This document shows, in pieces, positions 1-6,161 of a stretch of 20,875 nt of DNA (position 1 is its first letter; every line of letters begins with the position of its first letter). Position numbers and translations under genes: made by a program. Source of the DNA: Deltaproteobacteria bacterium (GTDB lineage Bacteria > Desulfobacterota_B > Binatia > Bin18); contig JAAXHF010000057.1 of assembly GCA_012271025.1 (NCBI GenBank), positions 1 to 20,875 of the forward strand, read 5' to 3'. The notes under the pieces are model-generated. The model was not told where the DNA came from. It searched no databases and saw only the letters and a program-made list of their open reading frames with translations.

Positions 1-303
1 CCGAATTTCTACTTTGGCTGCGAGGCCGACGATCCCCTCAACGCCACGGCCTTTCAGACCAGGATGAACCCCTTTGGCGCACGCCTGGGGGCCATCTTCA
101 GCTCAGACATCGGCCACTGGGATGTGCCCGACATGAGCCACGTCCTGGCCGAAGCCTACGAGTTGGTGGAAAAAGACATTTTGACCGAGCGCGATTTTGA
201 AGATTTTGTATTTACCAATCCGGCCGCGCTGTGGACGGGGATGAACCCCGACTTCTTCAACGGCACGGTGGTCGAAGACGCGCTCAAGACGCAAGCCGCC
301 TGA
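1..303 (+). CDS. Amidohydrolase family protein (ACMSD-like, TIM barrel), C-terminal fragment
   Basis: The reading frame is open from the first base and ends with TGA at 301-303, so only the last 100 residues are present and the true start lies upstream. The fragment runs from a PNFYFGCEADDP segment through an IGHWDVPDM segment to an FTNPAALW motif. This closely resembles the end of amidohydrolase-2 (ACMSD-related) metal-dependent hydrolases, where the last barrel strand carries a metal-binding Asp and the C-terminus carries an N-x-x-x-L(W/Y) motif. The IGHWDVPDM segment probably supplies that Asp, in place of the more common SDYPHxD form seen in the second amidohydrolase at 6162-7358. The N-terminal metal site cannot be assessed. 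Family assignment is good; the substrate is unknown. Confidence 0.75.
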   Translation, partial: PNFYFGCEADDPLNATAFQTRMNPFGARLGAIFSSDIGHWDVPDMSHVLAEAYELVEKDILTERDFEDFVFTNPAALWTGMNPDFFNGTVVEDALKTQAA

Positions 304-380
304 TCTGTAAACAGCGAATATCCCTTGTCTTTCGGACTCGGTTTACGTATGAAGGACTGAGCGCTCATTCGGGTTTTTGT

Positions 381-596
381 ATGGAAACAAAAGAATGGCC
401 GGTCTGCCGGCAGTGCAGTCGGGGAGTGCTCGTCCCACTCTCGGACTATGGGCCGCACGGCGGCGATATCCCGTTCAAAGTCTGGGTGTGCCATAATCCG
501 GACTGTGGCTTCAGCCTACGCATCGACAAAGGCCAAGTGAGCGCCGAGCACGTGACTCAGCCCTCATCCCCGGCCCAGCGGAAGCTCAGAAGATAG
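381..596 (+). CDS. Small zinc-ribbon protein, 71 aa, function unknown
   Basis: The protein has two cysteine pairs, C9-x2-C12 and C37-x4-C42, about 25 residues apart. This spacing is typical of a single structural zinc ribbon. The segment between them is short and the C-terminal 20 residues are polar and probably disordered. ATG 381 is preferred because the frame upstream of it overlaps the previous gene and has no protein-like character. No convincing ribosome-binding site precedes it; a GAAGGA lies about 24 nt upstream, which is too far. It lies 77 nt after the amidohydrolase and may be co-transcribed with it. I do not recognise the specific family. A redox or DNA/RNA-binding role is possible but unsupported. 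Confidence 0.55.
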   Translation: METKEWPVCRQCSRGVLVPLSDYGPHGGDIPFKVWVCHNPDCGFSLRIDKGQVSAEHVTQPSSPAQRKLRR

Positions 597-621
597 CGGC
601 ACCCCAAGGGCGAACGGTCAG

Positions 622-640
622 TCTGGCGCCCTCCGCCAGA
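622..640. other. Short intergenic inverted repeat
   Basis: TCTGGCG (622-628) and CGCCAGA (634-640) form a perfect 7-bp stem around a 5-nt loop in the gap before the LLM operon. No T-tract follows, so it is not a standard intrinsic terminator. It could be a weak terminator for the upstream genes or a regulator site. The rest of the 597-696 gap holds only the strong GGAGG ribosome-binding site of the next gene. Confidence 0.25.
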
Positions 641-696
641 GCCTTCGACGTTCGTCCGCACGACCCTGCTGACCATCACACACGAAGGAGGACAGT

Positions 697-1575
697 ATGA
701 AATTCGGGATGTTTCTGCCGACAATCGGTCCCTACGCCTCAGGACCGGACGCGCTGCACGCCCAGCGGACGCTGGCCCAACAGGCCGAAACCCTGGGTTT
801 TGACTCCATCTGGGTGCCCGACCACGTTGTCTTCCCCAAAACGATCAACTCCACCTATCCGTATAACGACACCGGCCGGATCGGGACCGCCCCTATTCTG
901 GACCCCCTGGTGGCGCTGAGCTTTCTGGCCGGCGTGACCACCAGCATCAAGCTGGGGACCTTCGTGCTGGTCCTGCCGCACCGCAACCCGATCGTTACCG
1001 CCAAGATGTGGGCTTCACTCGATGTGTTGTCCGGCGGACGCACCATCTTCGGGGCCGGCATCGGCTGGCTGGAAGAAGAGATCACACTGCTCGGCGCGCC
1101 GTTTCGTCGCCGCGGCGCATTGAGCGATGAGTACCTGCGGGCGATGAAGACTCTGTGGACGCAGCCCGATCCGGAATTTGAGGGAGAATTCGTCAGCTTC
1201 AGCGATATCGAGTGCGAGCCAAAGCCGCTCCAGCAGCCGCCACCGATCTGGATCGGCGGCCACTCGGCCCGCGCCATGCGGCGAGTGGTCGAGTTTGGCG
1301 ACGGCTGGCTGGCCGTGCCCAAGAGCGTTGCCGCGTTTCATGAAAGCCTGGGCGCCCTGCGGGTCGCCGCCGAACAAGCCGGTCGGGCGATGAGTGATAT
1401 CCCGATCATGATCAGCCCGATGTACGTCGATTCGGTCGATGCCTACGTCGAAGAGTTCAAACGCTACAGCGCCATGGGCTACGATTCCTTCTTTGCCGCG
1501 CTGCCCTTCTGGGCGCGGGGGCTGGACGGCATTCAGCAGGCCATGGACGACTTTGTGCGCAAGATGAACATGTGA
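697..1575 (+). CDS. LLM-class (luciferase-like) flavin/F420-dependent oxidoreductase
   Basis: This 292-residue protein has the bacterial luciferase-like TIM-barrel pattern. It begins MKFGMFLPTIGP, then has an LGFDSIWVPDHVVFP segment near residue 35, a LDVLSGGRTIFGAGIGWLEEE segment at about residues 110-127, and a PPPIWIGGHS segment near residue 185 that binds the cofactor phosphate. These match the TIGR03619-like subfamily, usually annotated as F420-dependent. Sequence alone cannot decide between F420 and FMN. The start at 697 follows a strong AAGGAGG site. Its stop overlaps a GTG of the next frame, and it leads an operon with an alpha/beta hydrolase and hydroquinone dioxygenase. A role in oxygenating an aromatic ketone or phenol upstream of ring cleavage is inference from context. 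Confidence 0.82.
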   Translation: MKFGMFLPTIGPYASGPDALHAQRTLAQQAETLGFDSIWVPDHVVFPKTINSTYPYNDTGRIGTAPILDPLVALSFLAGVTTSIKLGTFVLVLPHRNPIVTAKMWASLDVLSGGRTIFGAGIGWLEEEITLLGAPFRRRGALSDEYLRAMKTLWTQPDPEFEGEFVSFSDIECEPKPLQQPPPIWIGGHSARAMRRVVEFGDGWLAVPKSVAAFHESLGALRVAAEQAGRAMSDIPIMISPMYVDSVDAYVEEFKRYSAMGYDSFFAALPFWARGLDGIQQAMDDFVRKMNM

Positions 1576-1592
1576 GCCGGCAAGGGATAGTC

Positions 1593-2387
1593 ATGGGATG
1601 GGCAACGATTGACGGGCTCAGGATTCACTACCACACCGCCGGAGACCTTGCCGCACCACGCGGTCGCCGCATCCTGTACGTGCACGGCACGGGCTGCGAC
1701 GGGCGGGTGTGGGCACGTCACATGGCAGCCCTGGCCGACCGCCATGCTGCGGTCGCCATTGACCTGCCCGGCCATGGTCGCTCGGAGGGCGACGGTTTTC
1801 GGGGGGTGCCGGATTATGCCTATTGTGTGGCCCGGCTCATCGCCCACCTGGGCTGGGACCGCTGTGTTGTCGCCGGCCACTCCCTGGGCGGGGGTATCGC
1901 CCTGGCCCTGGCCGTCTACCACGCCGAGCTGCTGGACGGCCTGCTGCTGATCGACACCGGGGCTCGGCTGCGCGTTGATCCAAGCATCCTGGAAAATGCC
2001 CGCCGGGTGGTCGAGGGCGAACAGCCCTTGGCGCTTGACCCGCGCATGGGCTATGCCAAAAGCACGCCGCAGTCGGTGATTGACGAAATCGAGGCGCTCA
2101 CCGCCGACACCGATCCGCGGGTCACCTACAAAGACTGGATCAGCGACGACAGCTTTGACTTCATGAGCCGGCTGAGCGGCATTCGGGTCCCGAGCCTGGC
2201 CATTTGCGGTGATGAGGACCGCTTCACCCCGGTCAAGTACCACGTCTACCTGCGCGACCGGATGCCAAACTGTCAGCTGGCCATCATCACTCGGGCCGGC
2301 CATTGGACGTATGCCGAGCAGCCGCAGACCTTCGACCGGGTCGTCCGCTCCTACCTGGATGCGCTTCCCTCGCAGCGGCTCGAATAG
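1593..2387 (+). CDS. Alpha/beta hydrolase (esterase-like)
   Basis: A 264-residue alpha/beta-hydrolase-fold enzyme. The nucleophile elbow G-H-S97-L-G-G is clear, the likely acid is D209 in a GDEDRFTP motif, and the base is H237 in AGHW. The oxyanion segment is the early YVHGTG. A GTG at 1572 would add seven residues and overlap the preceding stop, but ATG 1593 has an AAGGG site at good spacing and begins directly at conserved sequence, so I chose it. It sits between an LLM oxidoreductase and a two-subunit hydroquinone dioxygenase. In the known 4-hydroxyacetophenone pathway an esterase releases hydroquinone from 4-hydroxyphenyl acetate just before the dioxygenase, so an aryl-ester substrate is plausible. 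The fold is secure; the substrate is inference. Confidence 0.8.
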   Translation: MGWATIDGLRIHYHTAGDLAAPRGRRILYVHGTGCDGRVWARHMAALADRHAAVAIDLPGHGRSEGDGFRGVPDYAYCVARLIAHLGWDRCVVAGHSLGGGIALALAVYHAELLDGLLLIDTGARLRVDPSILENARRVVEGEQPLALDPRMGYAKSTPQSVIDEIEALTADTDPRVTYKDWISDDSFDFMSRLSGIRVPSLAICGDEDRFTPVKYHVYLRDRMPNCQLAIITRAGHWTYAEQPQTFDRVVRSYLDALPSQRLE

Positions 2388-2425
2388 CGCGGCAGACTTT
2401 CGTCAAAGCAAAAGGAGACAGGCTG

Positions 2426-2926
2426 ATGGCGGACTACACCACGGTGTTCGGCTCGCTTGACCGCTACGAAAAGGGGCGGCTCGAAATCATCGACGACGAC
2501 CCGCGTCACTACGCCTTTTCCAATGTGTTCGAGGTGGCGGCTCAGGCTCAGCCGTATGAAAAAATCGCGGTGGCGAAAAACCTGGAATACGTGGTCGAGG
2601 TCATGCGTGCCGAGGGCCGCTCGGACTGGTTTGCGTGTGCCCACGACGAGTTTGCCGTGGTATTGGACGGCCAGGTGGAGATTCATCTGCTGAAGCTCGA
2701 CGATCCGCGCTCCGTCCTGGCCCGGGATGCCCACGGCGCGGTCCGTGTTCCCGGCAGCCCGGTCGGCCGCAAAATGGGCTGGATGAAACTCCGCCGTGGC
2801 CATCAGGCCCTGCTGCCCGCAGATGCGGCGTATCAGTTTGTCGCCGCCCAGCCCGGCGTCGTTCTGCTGCAAACCCTGCGCGGCGGTCTCACCGTCGAAA
2901 AGTGGGCCGAGGTATGTCAGACGTAA
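2426..2926 (+). CDS. hapC: Hydroquinone 1,2-dioxygenase, small (alpha) subunit
   Basis: This 166-residue protein lies directly before the large dioxygenase subunit with a 26-nt gap. Size, order and content fit HapC/PnpC, the small subunit of the two-component, Fe(II)-dependent hydroquinone dioxygenases of the cupin superfamily. It is beta-rich (HDEFAVVLDGQVEIHLL near residues 72-88, then MKLRRGHQALLPADAAYQF near 119-137), which looks like a degenerate cupin barrel. The classic metal-binding HxH pattern is not evident, as expected for a non-catalytic partner. The frame is open much further upstream, but ATG 2426 has an AAAGGAGA site at ideal spacing and the upstream translation overlaps the hydrolase gene. 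Assignment rests strongly on the neighbouring catalytic subunit. Confidence 0.72.
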   Translation: MADYTTVFGSLDRYEKGRLEIIDDDPRHYAFSNVFEVAAQAQPYEKIAVAKNLEYVVEVMRAEGRSDWFACAHDEFAVVLDGQVEIHLLKLDDPRSVLARDAHGAVRVPGSPVGRKMGWMKLRRGHQALLPADAAYQFVAAQPGVVLLQTLRGGLTVEKWAEVCQT

Positions 2927-2952
2927 CGCGACAGACCCGGAGGAGAGACACC

Positions 2953-3936
2953 ATGCCGAGCGCTTCAGATCCCCATCCCACCACCGGCTATACAAGCTTT
3001 CAGTTGGGCCGATTCTCGTTCAGCCGGAACGAATATTTTGTGACCGTCAGCTGGCCCGCCCGGGAAACCCAACTGTCCCACACCATGCCGGTTGACGCCT
3101 TCCTGCGCGCTCTGGTCCGAGACGTAGCCTGGGACTTCTTCTATGGCTGGGTCAATTTCGACACCGTGCTGGGTACGCGCAACAGGTATGGCCGGGTGGA
3201 ACTGTACGCCGGCCGGTATGACGACAGCTACCACCGGGCCGGCCTCGACTATGTCGAAAGTTTTGACACGCCCCGGATTCTGGAGACCTTCCGAGCCATG
3301 CTGGCCGACTGGACCAACGCCGGCTTTGACCCCTTTGCCGCTCCGGCCGAGACCGGCACGTCCGTATTTGGTAAAAAACACGGGACCAACAGAGCTGCGA
3401 TCGACCGTCAGCGGGAGGTGTGCAAACGCATGCCGGGCTTACCCGGCGATGCCTCCCTGCGCTCGGACGCCAACGGCTATCCGGTCAACCGGGCGTTTGC
3501 CGACGTGGACCAGACGGAACCGGAAGTTCACGCCGAGCCCGGCTTTGAGCACGAGGTCCACGCCTTCAATCTGTTCAAGTATCTGTCCCGCTCGGACGTG
3601 ACCTGGAACCCGTCGGTCGTCTCGGTCTGCCGCAACAGTCTGTTCTGTCCGACCACCGAGGAACACATCCTGCCCGTCATTCACGGCAACGACCGGGTCG
3701 AGTGGTTTATTCAGCTCAGCGATCAGATCACCTGGCAGGTCAGCGACAAGGAAACTGGCCGCCCCCGGGCGCGGGTCATCATGAAGCCGGGCGATGTGGC
3801 GGCCATGCCGGCCGATATTCGGCACCAAGGCTTCTCGCCCAAGCGGGCCATGCTGCTGGTGTGGGAAAATGCCACGCCGGGTCTGGCCGACCGATACGAC
3901 GCGGGCGAGCTGCCGCCCTACCCGATTGCGCTGTAG
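2953..3936 (+). CDS. hapD: Hydroquinone 1,2-dioxygenase, large catalytic (beta) subunit
   Basis: A 327-residue cupin-type ring-cleavage dioxygenase that would convert hydroquinone to 4-hydroxymuconic semialdehyde with Fe(II) and O2. The C-terminal third carries the metal site: H244-x-N246-x3-E250 in the VIHGNDRVEW segment and H291 in DIRHQGF. From memory, the PnpCD structure uses His256, Asn258, Glu262 and His303; the spacing here (+2, +6, +47) is identical. The start at 2953 has a GGAGGAGAG site; an ORF extension back to 2635 overlaps hapC and is a shadow. The genes that normally follow (4-hydroxymuconic semialdehyde dehydrogenase, maleylacetate reductase) are not in the window. It ends 20 bp before a convergent LLM gene. 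Aromatic para-diol cleavage is a confident family-level call; substituted hydroquinones are possible substrates. Confidence 0.82.
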   Translation: MPSASDPHPTTGYTSFQLGRFSFSRNEYFVTVSWPARETQLSHTMPVDAFLRALVRDVAWDFFYGWVNFDTVLGTRNRYGRVELYAGRYDDSYHRAGLDYVESFDTPRILETFRAMLADWTNAGFDPFAAPAETGTSVFGKKHGTNRAAIDRQREVCKRMPGLPGDASLRSDANGYPVNRAFADVDQTEPEVHAEPGFEHEVHAFNLFKYLSRSDVTWNPSVVSVCRNSLFCPTTEEHILPVIHGNDRVEWFIQLSDQITWQVSDKETGRPRARVIMKPGDVAAMPADIRHQGFSPKRAMLLVWENATPGLADRYDAGELPPYPIAL

Positions 3937-3938
3937 TC

Positions 3939-3957
3939 GGCCGTCCCCGGTTCGGCC
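3939..3957. terminator. Candidate hairpin between convergent genes
   Basis: GGCCG (3939-3943) and CGGCC (3953-3957) pair around a 9-nt loop in the 20-bp space between the converging hapD and LLM genes. The position suits a shared bidirectional terminator, but the stem is short and has no U-tract on either strand. Treat it as a weak candidate. Confidence 0.25.
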
Positions 3958-4832
3958 TACACGGCCTGGGCCCGCTCCACGATCGGCGCCACCCGGTCGA
4001 TACAGCCGAGCGGGTTGCCCTCGGCAATCTCCTTGGCAAACGGCTGTGAGAAGAGCACGATCCGACTCGCCCCCGCATCCCGGAAGGCGGCCAGCTCGTC
4101 GGCCGACAGGCCGCCGTCTTTGGGATCGACAAAGGCCGACATCTGGAGCGCGTCCGGGTCACGCCCGGCTTCCCTGGTCAGCTCCCGAATGGTGTTGACC
4201 TTGGCTTTATAGTCTGCGGGATCAAACGCCAGCGGACACCAGCCGTCATAGGTGCGGGCGACCCGTTCGAGCGCTTTTGGCACGTGTCCGCCCAGAAAAA
4301 TCGGCGGACCGGACGGCTGGACCGGTTTGGGATCGCAATACACGGGCGGGAACTGGACCATTTCGCCCTGATAGCTCGGCTCCTCCTGGGTCCAGCACAG
4401 GCGCAGCGCCTCGGTCGTCTCACGCAGCCGTCTCCAGCGCAGCCGAAAACTGGTGCCCATGACCTCGGTCTCCTCTCGCAGCCAGCCCGCGCCGACCCCG
4501 ATCATGACCCGACCGTTGGAGTACATGTCGAGGCTGGCAATGACCTTGGCCGTGATCAGCGGCTCGCGCTCCGGAAACAGACAGATGCCGGTCGCCAGCT
4601 TGAGGCGCGAGGTCACCGCCGCAGCCATGGTCAGGGCCACAAACGGGTCTGCCCAACGGTTGTAGTGCCGGGGCAGCGTCCCTCCACCCGGGACTTCGGT
4701 TTTGAAGCCGACCGGAATCACCGGGTGTTCGGGAATCCACAGCGACTCAAAGCCGAGGCTCTCGACCCGCTGGGCAATGTCGGCGATGTTCTTGGTATCG
4801 GACGTGGCTGGAACGAGAATGCCAATCTCCAT
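3957..4832 (-). CDS. LLM-class flavin/F420-dependent oxidoreductase, paralogue of the enzyme at 697-1575
   Basis: This 291-residue luciferase-like protein shares the layout of the plus-strand enzyme at 697-1575: an MEIGILVPAT start, LGFESLWIPEHPVIP, LDMYSNGRVMIGVGAGWLREE and a GPPIFLGGH phosphate-binding segment. They are clearly diverged paralogues of the TIGR03619-like group. The start ATG at 4832 follows an AAGGGGGAAG site on the minus strand. It converges on hapD with a 20-bp gap and is separated from the upstream selenoprotein gene by 162 bp. That gap holds a TGTAC-N6-GTACA inverted repeat (4923-4938) but no promoter I can defend. It may act on the same class of compounds as the neighbouring ring-cleavage operon. 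Cofactor and substrate are not determinable from sequence. Confidence 0.8.
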   Translation of the reverse strand: MEIGILVPATSDTKNIADIAQRVESLGFESLWIPEHPVIPVGFKTEVPGGGTLPRHYNRWADPFVALTMAAAVTSRLKLATGICLFPEREPLITAKVIASLDMYSNGRVMIGVGAGWLREETEVMGTSFRLRWRRLRETTEALRLCWTQEEPSYQGEMVQFPPVYCDPKPVQPSGPPIFLGGHVPKALERVARTYDGWCPLAFDPADYKAKVNTIRELTREAGRDPDALQMSAFVDPKDGGLSADELAAFRDAGASRIVLFSQPFAKEIAEGNPLGCIDRVAPIVERAQAV

Positions 4833-4994
4833 TGTCTCTTCCCCCTTTTCATATCATTTGAATCGGAGAAAAACCGTTGCGAGCGGCGGGAGAACAAGGC
4901 GCGAGAAGATGAGAAACCGGAGTGTACATAAGGGTACATGAGGATTTTGAGTCTTCGAGGAACGCCGTTATCCCAAGCGCAGCAGGTTTTTCCT

Positions 4995-6152
4995 TCAGTC
5001 GAGTGGAATGCTGTCCATGGGCAGCAGAAAGGCCCACAGGTCGCGTCGGACGCCGGCATTTTTCATGGCCAGCTGGGCCGAACGAATGACCTCGCCGGCC
5101 TTGGTTGCGTCCCGGTACCAGCGCGCGCTGGCCCAGGCCGCCGGCGTGTGATCGACGATGGCCAGGGCCGCAGTCTCATAATAGCCCCGGATGTCCTGGG
5201 CCACCCGAGCCGGAATACCGGGGATTTTGGCTTCTTTCCACGGCGTGCCCTGAGCGATCCGAATAAACGCCTCAAGCGCCTGCGGAATATCGTCGGGACT
5301 GAGTGTGCGTGCGGCGGCGCCCCGCTCGCCGTGCTCGGCCACCGCCCGGTCATAGGCGGCCCGCAGACCGCGCGCCTCATCCACCGCCGGGTGAGCGTCG
5401 GGATCGTAGCGGGGCGGCAGCGCGCACACCAAAACCTCCGAGCCCTCGTCGGCCACCCGCTCGGGAAAATCTTCCAGGGTCGGCTGACCGCGCTCCAGCA
5501 GGGAGAAGCCGTGCGCCAGCACCCGGTGCTGGAAGGCTGCATCGCCGGGCTTGCCAAGCGGACGGCCGAGCGGGAAGTCGCAAAACAGACCGCGCGGCGG
5601 GGCGGTGTTGACCAGCTGCTCACGGATCGAGCCGAGCACGATTGTCGCCATACCGGCCGCCTCAAAAATATGGGCCAGCGTACTCACGGTACGCGTGCAC
5701 AGCGGTCACACCGGGGTGAGCACGACGACATCAACGCCCTGCCCGCGCAGAGAGGCCGCCCCGGCCGGGCCGCCGTCGGTGCGGATCTGGGCCAAGTCAA
5801 ACTGGTTGCCGGCGTAGGCCAAATGCTGGTCGGCCACCCTCCCGATCCGGCCCTGGGCGGCGAGTTCATCCAAGCGGTCCAGCGGAAACATCACGTTCAG
5901 GTCGAGCGCTACGCCCGAGGCGTCGAAGTTCGGACTCCAGTGGCCGACCAGATAGTCACGCCGCGCGCCGTCGAGCACCCGATAGCTGGTATCCATGGGC
6001 GCAAAGTCATCCTGGTCGGGATGGTGGAGCGAGGCTGAGGTGACCAGCGCGACGGTCGCCCGCTCCAGCGGCGGAGGAACGCTGAAGGCCGGGTTCTCAA
6101 AAACCGGACACTCAATGTTGCGGACCGCATCTTTGATTTCGGTATCGGACAT
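4995..6152 (-). CDS. GrdB/PrdB-like selenoprotein (glycine/betaine/sarcosine/D-proline reductase family) with in-frame UGA = Sec149
   Basis: Two ORFs (6152-5706 and 5687-4995) lie in the same frame and are separated only by one TGA at 5708-5706. Read through, they give a 385-residue protein in which ...VVVLTPV is followed by U149-P-L-C152-TRT and a STLAHIFE helix. This is the U-x-x-C redox motif at the position where GrdB-family selenoprotein B carries selenocysteine after a hydrophobic strand. The N-terminal part (ALVTSASLHHP, LNVMFPLDRL, GRIG) and C-terminal part (GMATIVLGS, PLGRPLGKP) also fit GrdB/PrdB-like proteins. The apparent second start is a GTG inside the SECIS loop (Val156) and is an artefact. 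The true start, ATG 6152, has a GAGGAGG site, 9 nt after the amidohydrolase stop. Authentic GrdB reduces glycine, sarcosine or betaine with GrdA and GrdC/D; none are here, so substrate and partner are unknown. Confidence 0.85.
5678..5708 (-). promoter_or_regulatory. Candidate bacterial SECIS element directing selenocysteine insertion
   Basis: On the minus strand the UGA (5708-5706) is followed by 11 nt and then a perfect 6-bp stem, GCGUAC (5694-5689) with GUACGC (5683-5678), closing a 5-nt CGUGA loop. The bacterial SECIS rule, as I recall it, asks for a stem-loop with the apical loop 16-37 nt after the UGA and a G among the first two loop bases. Here the loop begins 17 nt after the UGA and its second base is G. 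The 11-nt spacing also matches my recollection of the E. coli fdhF SECIS. SelB binding is inferred from this geometry. Confidence 0.72.
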
Positions 6153-6161
6153 GCCGCCTCC

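Noticed and set aside
2635..3936. 433-aa extended version of the hydroquinone dioxygenase large subunit
   Set aside because: The extra N-terminus overlaps hapC out of frame and is Arg/Pro-rich shadow sequence; ATG 2953 has a strong ribosome-binding site.
4995..5687. Independent 230-aa gene with GTG start at 5687
   Set aside because: It is in frame with the upstream ORF, has no ribosome-binding site, begins inside a hairpin loop, and its first residues continue the redox motif of the selenoprotein.
5706..5708. Nonsense mutation or pseudogene at the TGA
   Set aside because: Coding similarity continues without gap on both sides, a Cys lies at U+3, and a SECIS-like hairpin follows. An assembly error cannot be excluded without reads.
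4938..6038. Plus-strand 366-aa ORF
   Set aside because: Antisense to the selenoprotein gene; compositionally biased and with no recognisable domain.
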